Below are positions 41,035-49,327 of a DNA stretch of 64,000 nucleotides, in pieces. A program made the position numbers and the translations under genes. The notes beneath the pieces were generated by a model. That model saw nothing but the letters and a program-made list of their open reading frames with translations. It made no database searches and was not told the origin of the DNA. Position 1 is the stretch's first letter, and every line of letters starts with the position of its first letter. The DNA comes from CBDBIK01 sp965206145 (lineage in GTDB: Bacteria; Pseudomonadota; Alphaproteobacteria; TMED109), in assembly GCA_965206145.1 (NCBI GenBank), contig CBDBIK010000002.1, positions 124,001-188,000 on the forward strand, given 5' to 3'.

Positions 41035-42042
41035 TCAACCGTCGGGAATCCTGGCCTCCACGCTTTCCTGCAAAGCACGAATCAGTACCGAGGGGTCGGC
41101 GTTTCCGCCCGATAGAATGGCGATGGTCGTGCGACCCGCTAGGTTGATCTTTCCGGCGAGAAGTGCGGCGAGTGCCGCAGATCCGCCCGGCTCAACGACG
41201 AGCTTTAGGTTGCGGAGTGCGAAGGCGACGGCATCAAGAGCCTCGGTATCGCTCACGGACAGGCCCGGTCCGAGGTGCTTCCTGCCGACATCAAAGGCGA
41301 TCTCGCCCACCATGGGTGGAAGTAGCGAATCAAGGATGGTCTGGGCCCCTTCGGGAGCGGCGAGACGTTTTCCCTTTTCGAGTGAGCGGCGCATGTCATC
41401 GTGTGAATCCGGTTCCACCGTGCGCACGTCAATGTCAGGGAAAGAGGATTTGAGAGCCGTGGCGACACCCGCGACGAGGCCGCCACCTCCGCAGGGAACC
41501 AGGGCAAGATCGGGGACGATGTCGCGTTCTAGCGCCTGGGCGGCGGCTTCCATTCCCACCGTTCCCTGGCCTGCAACGATTAACGGATCGTCATAAGGGT
41601 GGATAAATTCTCCGCCCCGCTCGGCAACGACTTTCTCTCCCAGCCCTTCACGACCTTCGTTGTGGCGGTCATAGAAGACGATGTCAGCTCCGAATTGCCG
41701 GACTCCTGCGATCTTCGTGCGGGCGGCGTCCTTGGGCATGATGATCGTTGCAGGTGCTCCGAACAGGGCTGCCGCACAGGCGGTGCCTTGCGCGTGATTT
41801 CCCGACGACCAGCCAATCACTCCTTTGCCGATTTGATCCTTTGGGATGGCCGAGATCCTGTTGTAGGCCCCACGGAACTTGAACGAACCTGTTCGCTGAA
41901 GGCACTCGGCCTTCAGGAGTACCCGTCCGTTAGTCCGCTCGTTGAGTTTTTTGGATTCGAGCAGAGGCGTGATGCGGGCGTGCCCCCGGATGGTCGCGGC
42001 TGCTGCGATGATGTCGTCTGCGGTGACATTTACTTTGGGCAT
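41035..42042 (-). CDS. PLP-dependent serine/threonine dehydratase
   Basis: A 335-residue fold-type II PLP enzyme without the regulatory ACT domain of biosynthetic IlvA. Lys55 in TGSFKFRGAYN binds PLP; GWSSGNHAQG contacts the substrate carboxylate, VPCGGGGLVAG binds the phosphate and ILSGGNAD completes the site. It deaminates threonine or serine, and some relatives are serine racemases. ATG 42042 lies 13 bp inside the end of the transglycosylase gene. Confidence 0.92.
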   Translation of the reverse strand: MPKVNVTADDIIAAAATIRGHARITPLLESKKLNERTNGRVLLKAECLQRTGSFKFRGAYNRISAIPKDQIGKGVIGWSSGNHAQGTACAAALFGAPATIIMPKDAARTKIAGVRQFGADIVFYDRHNEGREGLGEKVVAERGGEFIHPYDDPLIVAGQGTVGMEAAAQALERDIVPDLALVPCGGGGLVAGVATALKSSFPDIDVRTVEPDSHDDMRRSLEKGKRLAAPEGAQTILDSLLPPMVGEIAFDVGRKHLGPGLSVSDTEALDAVAFALRNLKLVVEPGGSAALAALLAGKINLAGRTTIAILSGGNADPSVLIRALQESVEARIPDG

Positions 42043-44057
42043 GAATTGGGAGGTCCCAACGAGCAGGAGAGATCTGCCGCCTTGATGGCCCATCGTCCGG
42101 TATTTCCGGCAGAGGCACTTTTATATCGATAGACGATAAGCCCCTCCAGCACGCGTTGCACATAGTTCCGGGTCTCATACAGGGGGATAAGTTCCGCCCA
42201 ATCCATCATTTCAATCTCTCCGGTTCGCGGATCTCCATGGTTGCGAATCCATTTGCGGACGTTGCCGGGACCGGCGTTGTAAGCGGCAATTGCGAGAGGG
42301 TAGGAGTTGTCGAATAATTCCAAAAGACTCGCGATATAGCGGCTTCCAAGGAAGACGTTGTAGACGGGGTCAGTGGTAAGCCGGCCTTGCCTGTACCAGA
42401 CGCCGGCTTCCCGGGCGACGGAACGGGCAGTGGAGGGGATGAGCTGCATCAAGCCAAGGGCTTTCGCCGGGCTACGAGCCGACACGTTAAATGCGCTTTC
42501 TTGGCGGATAATGGCGAGTAGCAGGGCTGGCTCAACATTTGTCGCCGCCTCCGCAAAGATTGGGTCTTGGGGGTCGGAGGGGAAGGTGAGAATCGGCAGG
42601 TAGATACCGTTCCTCGTTGTGATGCGAGTTGCTTCGATGGCGAGATGCGGGCTGTCTCCATCTGTACAGAAATCGTGGAGAAGGACCAGTTCCTCGGCGT
42701 TTTCGATTTCCGTGGCGAGGTGGCGCACAAAAATACGCAAGAGAGATTGATGTCTCGCTTGGGCAAGGATGCGTGCGACCTCGAAGGTGTCCTTGTCTTT
42801 CCAGATGGTTCGCGGTGCGGGGGATGGTGGTGGGGGCAACGGCAGGTCGGGCTCTTTCCCGAGGTGGTACGCAGCAAGTTGTCCGTAGAAAGTTGCGGGC
42901 AATTCCGCCGCCAATCGAAACCAGGATTCTGCTTCCTCCATCCCTTCCGTCCTGGCCGCAAGTCCTGTCCAGTAGTTGGCTCGTGCGATCGAGATCGGTT
43001 GCGAGACGTGATCACGCATCCGGCGAAAATGCGAGTAAGCACTCTTTGGGCTGTCCAGGAAGCGTAGGGCGATCCAGCCTGCCATCCACTCGGCTTCGGC
43101 CACCGTGCGGCGTAAGTCCGATGGCTGTCCGTGGTTGATCGTGAGCCGATAAGCGTCGCTGAACTGTTTCTCCGACAGCATTTTCCGGATATGGAAGTTC
43201 ATCTCGCGCCACCATTGTTCTGGGCGGGAGCCAAGTTCGAGCGGCAGCGGATCAAGGAATTCCACTGCCGTATCCAGGCGAGCAAAGCGGCGCCAGCGAG
43301 ACCTTTCGAAGATGAGTCCCGGATCCGAAAGGAGATGTTCGGGCACGTTCTTGACCGCAAGGTCAACTCCGCCCTGGCGTTTGGCGAGCATAATCCGAGC
43401 TTTTCCGAGCAACCGAAGGTCGGGAGGAACCCTTCGAAGTTGGCGGCGCGCGGCTCCCCATTTGCGATCCCAGATCAGGCGATCAAGACGAAGGGCATGA
43501 GCTTTTGGGTCAAATGTCTCCTTGTGTTTGTGAAGGATTCTCACTTCTTCGGCGGTGTAGAAATTCCCTTCGATCCAAGCGGTGCGGACAGGATCGGTGT
43601 CCTGAGTTTCGGGACCGGTCGTGGGGAGAACTTCCGCATGGCGTATCCGGCCGATGCCCGAAACCGGAGGGTTGTCGGCAAACCAGGCAAGAATTTCCTC
43701 GGAAGGAAGATCGCTCGGCATTCGGCTCTCAGCGATTCGTAGGATACGTTCGGGCAGTGGCCAGTTGGGGTTTTCGTAGCGGAAATCTCGCAAGTCCTCC
43801 CACTGGCCGATGCCATCTTCCGCCGAGAGCCAGCGCCACGTCGCAATCTTGAGGGGGAGGGGATGTTCTGTGCGCCTAGCGTGTGTCAGTGCGCTACGCC
43901 ATTTTTTCCTGTCGCCGGCCTTGAGAGATAGTTGGAAATGCTTGAGATCCTGCTCGGAGAGGACTTGCGTGCCGGCCCCGACCTGGGAAGGTTGCGCAGT
44001 GGTGAGGAGAGTCGCTAGGGCCGACGCGCAAAGGAAACGGAGGGCCTTGTAGGGCAT
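42030..44057 (-). CDS. Soluble lytic murein transglycosylase (Slt70-like)
   Basis: A 675-residue periplasmic enzyme cleaving peptidoglycan glycan strands to 1,6-anhydro ends. Signal peptide at 1-28. A long helical superhelix (about 30-450) precedes the lysozyme-like domain with the catalytic Glu in AIIRQESAFN, followed by SPAKALGLMQLIPSTA and AIAAYNAGPGNVRKW. ATG 44057 has GGGAGAG upstream. It overlaps the dehydratase gene downstream. Confidence 0.95.
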   Translation of the reverse strand: MPYKALRFLCASALATLLTTAQPSQVGAGTQVLSEQDLKHFQLSLKAGDRKKWRSALTHARRTEHPLPLKIATWRWLSAEDGIGQWEDLRDFRYENPNWPLPERILRIAESRMPSDLPSEEILAWFADNPPVSGIGRIRHAEVLPTTGPETQDTDPVRTAWIEGNFYTAEEVRILHKHKETFDPKAHALRLDRLIWDRKWGAARRQLRRVPPDLRLLGKARIMLAKRQGGVDLAVKNVPEHLLSDPGLIFERSRWRRFARLDTAVEFLDPLPLELGSRPEQWWREMNFHIRKMLSEKQFSDAYRLTINHGQPSDLRRTVAEAEWMAGWIALRFLDSPKSAYSHFRRMRDHVSQPISIARANYWTGLAARTEGMEEAESWFRLAAELPATFYGQLAAYHLGKEPDLPLPPPPSPAPRTIWKDKDTFEVARILAQARHQSLLRIFVRHLATEIENAEELVLLHDFCTDGDSPHLAIEATRITTRNGIYLPILTFPSDPQDPIFAEAATNVEPALLLAIIRQESAFNVSARSPAKALGLMQLIPSTARSVAREAGVWYRQGRLTTDPVYNVFLGSRYIASLLELFDNSYPLAIAAYNAGPGNVRKWIRNHGDPRTGEIEMMDWAELIPLYETRNYVQRVLEGLIVYRYKSASAGNTGRWAIKAADLSCSLGPPNSCPK

Positions 44058-44075
44058 CCTTGCTCTCCCGTCCGA

Positions 44076-45380
44076 TTAGTGGTCAAAGGCGTCGCCAGAG
44101 ACCTGGTTGATGAAAGCTGGTGTCAAGGTTTCGATCCAGGCAATTGATTCCATACCAGGCGGTGCCATTAAGGCTGCTCCGTCGAACAGCAGCATGTCGT
44201 CGAGGACAGGAAAATCGTAACCACTCACGTGGCGTGCGGTGCCTACAAGCATGTCCTCGACTCCTTGGTTATCACTTCGGAAGCTCACACTCCGGCCCAG
44301 TCCTTGGAAAGAGATTCCTGCAAGAGCATCGATTACTTTTTCGCGCGAAGGCCACTTCCCTCCACCTTGGAGGATCGCCTTCTCGTAGCCTGCCTGGAGG
44401 GCGGCGAAAGCTTGGCTCATATGGAAAACCGGATAGATGGGCCAGGCACCGGTCTCCTCCCGGAAGCGTTCCACGAAGTTCCGGAAGATGGGGTCATTAC
44501 GGCGTTCCGGATGAAGGAAATAATGATCGCCTCGGGCTCCCACGATCGCGCCCGGAGGCAGGGCCTTCCCCACGCGCTGGAGCGAGGACTCCATGAGCGG
44601 GAGAACGAGAGTGGATGTCCGAGTGAGTTGGCGTTGGGCTGCCTGGCGGACGAACGTGTCCAGATCGCTTCCCCACGCTGTGGAGAGGATGACGTCGGGA
44701 CGGGCGGCCAGCAGGCGCGAGATTTCGGTTGAGAAGTCAGGTGCACCAAACCGGGGGAACAGTTCCGCCACGATGCGTACATCGGGTTTCAGGCGTTCGA
44801 GTGCTGTGCGGAAGATACGCCAGCTTTCGCGTCCCCACGCGTAGTCTTGGTTGACGACAGCGATCGTGCGAAAGTCGGGCTTGGTACGCAGAAGGTAAAG
44901 TAGCGTTGAAAGCATCTCCGGGGTTGCGTGCCCCTGGGTGCGGAATACGTAGCGATATCTCGCTTCCTCAAAGATGCGCTGGGTACCGCAGTCCCACATG
45001 AAGTTGAGGATCCGAAGGTCCTCGGAGAGAGGAGCGATTTTGTTGCAGTTTCCGCTTGAGATCGAAGCGAACATGGCGTCCACATTCACGCTTTGGACAA
45101 GGCGGCGGTACTCCGAGAGCAAGGTCTCGCTGCCGGCACCTTCATCGACAAAAAAGAGTTTGACGGGGACTCCTCCGATCCCACCGTTGGCATTGAGGTC
45201 TTCGGCAATCATTTTGGCGGCGACCTTTGCGGGTTCTCCAAAGACAGATGCCGGACCGGAGAGGAATGTGGTGATGCCAATCCGCAATTCGTTGGGTTTG
45301 TCAGCCGCGGCTGAGGGATTCGTGAAAAGTGTGGCGAATGCGGCGACAAGCAGACACGCTCGGAGAAATGCGGTGGTCAA
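44076..45380 (-). CDS. Periplasmic substrate-binding protein (LivJ/branched-chain type)
   Basis: A 434-residue type I periplasmic binding protein. Signal peptide 1-26 (ending in PSAAADK), then LRIGITTFLSGPASVFGEPA and LNANGGIGGVPVKLFFVDEG, typical of the LivJ family. No permease or ATPase gene is adjacent. The start is a TTG at 45380, supported by AGGAGA 9 nt upstream and by the overlap TTGA with the stop of the creatininase-family gene. Coupling to a hydrolase suggests the ligand and the hydrolase substrate may be related. Ligand unknown. Confidence 0.88.
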   Translation of the reverse strand: MTTAFLRACLLVAAFATLFTNPSAAADKPNELRIGITTFLSGPASVFGEPAKVAAKMIAEDLNANGGIGGVPVKLFFVDEGAGSETLLSEYRRLVQSVNVDAMFASISSGNCNKIAPLSEDLRILNFMWDCGTQRIFEEARYRYVFRTQGHATPEMLSTLLYLLRTKPDFRTIAVVNQDYAWGRESWRIFRTALERLKPDVRIVAELFPRFGAPDFSTEISRLLAARPDVILSTAWGSDLDTFVRQAAQRQLTRTSTLVLPLMESSLQRVGKALPPGAIVGARGDHYFLHPERRNDPIFRNFVERFREETGAWPIYPVFHMSQAFAALQAGYEKAILQGGGKWPSREKVIDALAGISFQGLGRSVSFRSDNQGVEDMLVGTARHVSGYDFPVLDDMLLFDGAALMAPPGMESIAWIETLTPAFINQVSGDAFDH

Positions 45381-46204
45381 GGGGTGGAATCTCCTGGAGA
45401 GGGGTGGAGAGGAGGCTGTGGGGTGAGTTCGGCGTCTCCCAAGCTGTTGATGAAGGCGACGGTCCGCTCGACGGCCGTCTCGACGATGTCTCGGCCGGTC
45501 TTCTCGTCGGCAAGACGTGCATCGCCGAAAACGCCGTTCTCAGTCTGACGGTCGAAGGGGATCGGTACCTGGAGGGCGAACGGATCGTTGTTGAAAGCAT
45601 GCTGGAGCGAGGTTTCGCGCATTTTTCCAGGTTCGAGGGAATCGGTCCGCACGAGTTCGGGTTCGAGATGTAGCAACACGCTCGTTTCTACCTCGCAGGC
45701 ATGGCCGAAGCGTTCGGTCTTGCCGTGGGCGCGAATCCGATCAGAGGCCTGGGCGAAATAGAAGGCGACGGCGGCGGTGAGGCCGACTTCGTAGCGGATT
45801 CGTGTGGCTGCAACATTGAGAACCGCGGTGTTGCCGTTGTGCCCGTTGACAAAGATGAGCGCACCTATTCCGTGGCGATGGATGGAACGGGCAACGTCAA
45901 GGCAAAGATCGATCACTGTCCCCGGCGAGAGCGTGATCGTTCCGGGAAAGCCCGCGTGGTGATGGGAGAGGCCGAAGGGGAGAGGAGGGAGCAGGAGCGT
46001 CTTGGGACCGAGTCGTTTGGCGACCCTGCGTGCGATTTTGTCCGCAACAGCAAAGTCGGTGCCGGTGGCGAGGTTTGGGCCGTGCTGTTCGGTTGCCCCG
46101 ATCGGTTGCAGGGCGGCGCGAACGCCCTTCGTCGCTGCAGCCACCTCGGGTGAGGTCATGCACGCCAGTTCGAGAATACCGCTCAGTGTTCGTGCCCCCA
46201 GCAT
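45377..46204 (-). CDS. Creatininase-family metal-dependent hydrolase
   Basis: A 275-residue enzyme of the creatininase/formamide hydrolase family. Metal-site residues are in QPIGATEQHGPNLATGTDFAVAD (Glu, His, Asp); GLSHHHAGFPGTITL and FVNGHNGNTAVL are conserved, as is the late acidic residue in GHACEVETSV. Relatives hydrolyse creatinine, guanidino compounds or the formamide in riboflavin-type pathways. The gene is coupled to a periplasmic binding protein, so it may process an imported amide; this is inference. Confidence 0.88.
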   Translation of the reverse strand: MLGARTLSGILELACMTSPEVAAATKGVRAALQPIGATEQHGPNLATGTDFAVADKIARRVAKRLGPKTLLLPPLPFGLSHHHAGFPGTITLSPGTVIDLCLDVARSIHRHGIGALIFVNGHNGNTAVLNVAATRIRYEVGLTAAVAFYFAQASDRIRAHGKTERFGHACEVETSVLLHLEPELVRTDSLEPGKMRETSLQHAFNNDPFALQVPIPFDRQTENGVFGDARLADEKTGRDIVETAVERTVAFINSLGDAELTPQPPLHPSPGDSTP

Positions 46205-47197
46205 CGATCTGCGCCATGCTCATGGTAGCGATTCGCAGGACCGGTGTCCGCCCGTTTATTTCATTTTCTCCGGGGCGAGTTTGTCAGTCATTCGTTGGTC
46301 ATCGTCTTCTTGTCGTAGAGAGGTATGCTTCTGGTATCGGTGCGCAGTGCCGAATCCGATATCCTCGACCATGTGGCCCCCGGTCCTCCTTACTGGAAGG
46401 CGATGAGCCCCTTCCGATGTGAGCCCCTTCCGATGGTGGTATTCCGGGAGTAGTTCCGGGAACTTGTTCGGATGGATGCGAGAAGAGGGGCGTTCTAGAC
46501 GAAGCGGTTTACCCTCGTGGCCTACTAGTTAAAAGAAGAGATGGGAAACGTCCTTTTGCGTAGAGGACGTCGGTGGAGAGGACCGGTGATTTCGAGGGTT
46601 TCCTCGCGTTCGACGCTATGGCAAGATCGACAAGGGTTGCCGCCGCAATTCGCTAGGAAAAACCCGAACCAAGGACGACGAGAAGCCGGACGACACAGGT
46701 CTCAAGGTCGTGGACGGGTCAGTACCATCTAGCGCTCTGTTCCGCTCTGTTCGGCACAGCCTTGGTCACTTCATAGATGGTCTGGGGATCAAGAGGTCCC
46801 TTCTCGTTAAGCTCCTCTTTAGGAAGGTAGGTCAAAGACCACCGTAGAATTTTCCCAGACAGCGCGTGGAATTTCGGCCTCGGCGGCGGGCAGGGGTGCA
46901 GTGAAATCTGCATTGCCTGCAGCGAGACTTACCGGATCAGCTTGGGTGGTACGAAGTGAGGCTTCGTCCTTCAGCTTTGAGCGCAGCAAGCTCGGTGGAG
47001 ATTTTCGTGCGTGAATCGCGAAGAGGGGTGCGATACGGGCAATGTCGTCCGTAGGCTTGGCAATACGGATCGCTCCCTCGGGAACACCGTTTGTGCCGGA
47101 TTTTACAACTGTGACGGACTGGCCCTCACACAGCGGTTCCCGGGTGTCTATTGCCTGATGAAGTCGGTTTCACCGGTGACAAGAATCGTGCCTTCAT
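46205..47197. other. About 1 kb without an intact gene
   Basis: No complete gene is recognised. On the minus strand between 46719 and about 47090 two frames in succession look coding in codon usage (ADPVSLAAGNADFTAPLPAA in one; LNEKGPLDPQTIYEVTKAVP in the next, ending at 46719), as if a gene had been broken by a frameshift. I do not recognise the family. A 16-bp tandem duplication lies at 46404-46435. This may be a decaying gene remnant. Confidence 0.4.
46404..46435 (+). repeat. 16-bp perfect tandem duplication
   Basis: TGAGCCCCTTCCGATG occurs twice in direct succession at 46404-46419 and 46420-46435, in a region without genes. Confidence 0.85.
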
Positions 47198-47698
47198 TCA
47201 CGCAGTTTCGATTCCAACTGCCTGGAGTGCGAGATTAAGCACGGCGATGGCGGAATCGATGCGGATCTGTTCGCGCGTGCCGGAAAGCGCCAGCCGCTCA
47301 TGGAGGAAGGCACCTCCACGTTTTGCAGAAGCGATATGGACGGTGCCGATGGGCTTACCGGGGCTTGCACCGCCAGGGCCTACGATTCCAGTCACAGCAA
47401 GGGAGACTTGGGCAGGCGATGACTGAAGTGCTCCCTCCACCATAGCGCGCGCGGTTTCCTCGCTGACGGCTCCATAGGTCTTGAGGATTTCCCGAGGGAC
47501 TCCGAGGAGATCGATCTTGGCCTCGTTCGAGTACGTGACGAAACTCCGCTCCAGCACGTCCGATGATCCGGCGTGACGGGTCAGTGCGGCACTCACCATC
47601 CCTCCGGTGCACGATTCCGCACATGTAAGCATGAGGTTGGCATCCGAGAACGCGTTCAGCACTGCGGCGCTCTTGTTGGTGAGGTGCGAATCATCCAT
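47198..47698 (-). CDS. pncC: CinA-type nicotinamide-nucleotide amidohydrolase PncC
   Basis: A 166-residue protein corresponding to the C-terminal domain of CinA, which hydrolyses NMN to nicotinic acid mononucleotide. It has CAESCTGGMVSAALT, VTYSNEAKIDLLGV and VTGIVGPGGASPGKPIGTVHIA. The N-terminal MoCF-like domain of long CinA is absent, as in many Proteobacteria. ATG 47698 has GGAG upstream and overlaps the end of pgpA by 8 bp. Confidence 0.92.
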   Translation of the reverse strand: MDDSHLTNKSAAVLNAFSDANLMLTCAESCTGGMVSAALTRHAGSSDVLERSFVTYSNEAKIDLLGVPREILKTYGAVSEETARAMVEGALQSSPAQVSLAVTGIVGPGGASPGKPIGTVHIASAKRGGAFLHERLALSGTREQIRIDSAIAVLNLALQAVGIETA

Positions 47699-48158
47699 GA
47701 AGAAGCACTCCGGCCCAGAAAGTGCATGCAAGGGCCGCGCCCCCTGCCATTACATCGTCGAGCATTGTCCCGAGGCCACCCTTCATGCGTGAATCGATCC
47801 AAGAAATCGGGAAGGGTTTGAGAATGTCAAAGGCCCGGAACAGGACGAAAGCTAGTGCGACAAGCAGGAAATCTCCACTGGCTCCGACAAGTGCGATCCA
47901 TTGCCCCGTTACCTCATCGATTACGACTTCCGGGTCATCGTCGGTGCCGGTTTCCAAACGATGACGGCCAGCCGCCCACCATCCGAGAGTGAACACAAGT
48001 AGGGCGCACGCCGCAAGGAGTTCCACCCCTCCGATCCAGCCGAGACCGAGTCCTGTGATGGTGGCGAAAAGCGATGCGATCGTACCGGGGGCAGGGCGCA
48101 GTCTCCCGATGCCGAGGCAGGTCGCGGCAAGCCGCCAGGGAGGCATGGAAATGCTCAT
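47691..48158 (-). CDS. pgpA: Phosphatidylglycerophosphatase A
   Basis: A 155-residue membrane enzyme dephosphorylating phosphatidylglycerophosphate. The family motifs are GRLRPAPGTIAS, DPEVVIDEVTGQW and RAFDILKPFPISWIDSRMKG with GTMLDDVMAG. Three or four membrane helices. The ATG overlaps the ispDF stop (ATGA). Confidence 0.94.
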   Translation of the reverse strand: MSISMPPWRLAATCLGIGRLRPAPGTIASLFATITGLGLGWIGGVELLAACALLVFTLGWWAAGRHRLETGTDDDPEVVIDEVTGQWIALVGASGDFLLVALAFVLFRAFDILKPFPISWIDSRMKGGLGTMLDDVMAGGAALACTFWAGVLLHG

Positions 48159-49327
48159 GTCCGTTTGGGAGTTTTCGGGACGATGAGCGTCGCAAGGGCG
48201 AATGCCGCGATTCCCTCGCCCTTGCCTGTGAGACCGATCCCCTCGCTCGTTGTTGCTTTTACCGATGTTCCTTCGAGGGGAATGCCGAGGGCACTGGCAA
48301 GCGAGGTTTGCATCTTTTCCCGATGTGGAGCGATCTTCGGAGTTTCGCAGAGGATGGTCACGTCGACGTGACCGATTTCCGCGCCTCTGGCCTCTGCCCT
48401 CTGCCGTGCGAAAGCGACGAAGATGTTCGAATCAGCGTTCTTCCAGCAAGGATCTCCGGGCGGGAAATGCTCACCGATGTCCCCCTCCGAAAGGGCACCA
48501 AGGATCGCATCGACCACGGCATGGAAACCAACATCGGCATCCGAATGACCTTCGAGACCGAAGCCGTGAGGTACGTCGATGCCGAGCAGACGCAAGGAAT
48601 TTCCTGCTCCGAACCGATGAATGTCAATCCCTTGGCCGATTCGAATTGCCCTGGGAGAGAGAAGCCGCCCGACAAGGGAAAAATCGGAAGCATCGGTGAC
48701 CTTGTGAGCAAGAGGGTCACCCGGAACGATCCGGACTTTGCCGTTCATCGCTTCGATGAGGGTCGCATCGTCGGCAGAGTCGTTCTGGCCGTTTGCTGCT
48801 GCGGCCCTGTGGGCATTGAGTAGGTGGATATAACGAAATGCCTGTGGGGTTTGGACGGCGCGAATGTCATCGCGGGGGAGGGTGCGAAACACGAGCTCCT
48901 CCGCGTCCGCTTCTTTCAAGGTGTCGGTAAGGGAAAGTCCGGGGACAGCTGCGGGTGTTTCTTCAAGTGCGTCGAGGAGTCTTGTCACGGTTTTGCTTCC
49001 CACCTTGGGGCGTGCGGCGTCGTGGACGAGGACGGCGTCAGGAGGGTTGCTTTCAAGTGCTTCGAGGCCGGCGAGTACCGATTTCTGACGGATGGTTCCG
49101 CCTGCAGGCAGAATCTCAACATTGAGATCGCGGAGAGCTTTCTGCGTCTCTTTCTCGTATTTGGCGGCGACCACCACCACGGTTCGGCGTACACGGGAAT
49201 CAGTTGCAAGCACCTCCACGGACCATCGCATGAGTGCCTGTCCGGCAAGAGGACGGAATTGCTTCGGGAGTTTTCCTCCAGCCCGTCGCCCGCCGCCTCC
49301 TGCGACGATGACGGCATCGACGTTCAT
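48155..49327 (-). CDS. ispDF: Bifunctional IspD/IspF isoprenoid synthesis enzyme
   Basis: A 390-residue fusion. The N-terminal IspD domain (1 to about 225) has the CTP-binding VAGGGGRRAGGKLPKQF and VHDAARPKV. The C-terminal IspF domain (about 230-390) has GQGIDIHRFG with metal ligands, LEGHSDADVGFHAVVDA and TTSEGIGLTGKGEGIAAFA. It covers two separate steps of the MEP pathway. The fusion is typical of Alphaproteobacteria. It is coupled to the GMC oxidoreductase gene upstream and pgpA downstream by 4-bp overlaps. Confidence 0.97.
   Translation of the reverse strand: MNVDAVIVAGGGGRRAGGKLPKQFRPLAGQALMRWSVEVLATDSRVRRTVVVVAAKYEKETQKALRDLNVEILPAGGTIRQKSVLAGLEALESNPPDAVLVHDAARPKVGSKTVTRLLDALEETPAAVPGLSLTDTLKEADAEELVFRTLPRDDIRAVQTPQAFRYIHLLNAHRAAAANGQNDSADDATLIEAMNGKVRIVPGDPLAHKVTDASDFSLVGRLLSPRAIRIGQGIDIHRFGAGNSLRLLGIDVPHGFGLEGHSDADVGFHAVVDAILGALSEGDIGEHFPPGDPCWKNADSNIFVAFARQRAEARGAEIGHVDVTILCETPKIAPHREKMQTSLASALGIPLEGTSVKATTSEGIGLTGKGEGIAAFALATLIVPKTPKRT

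Noticed and set aside
46541..46732. Plus-strand Arg-rich frame of 63 codons
   Set aside because: Composition reflects out-of-frame reading, no start signal; the minus-strand frames nearby look more like genuine, though broken, coding sequence.
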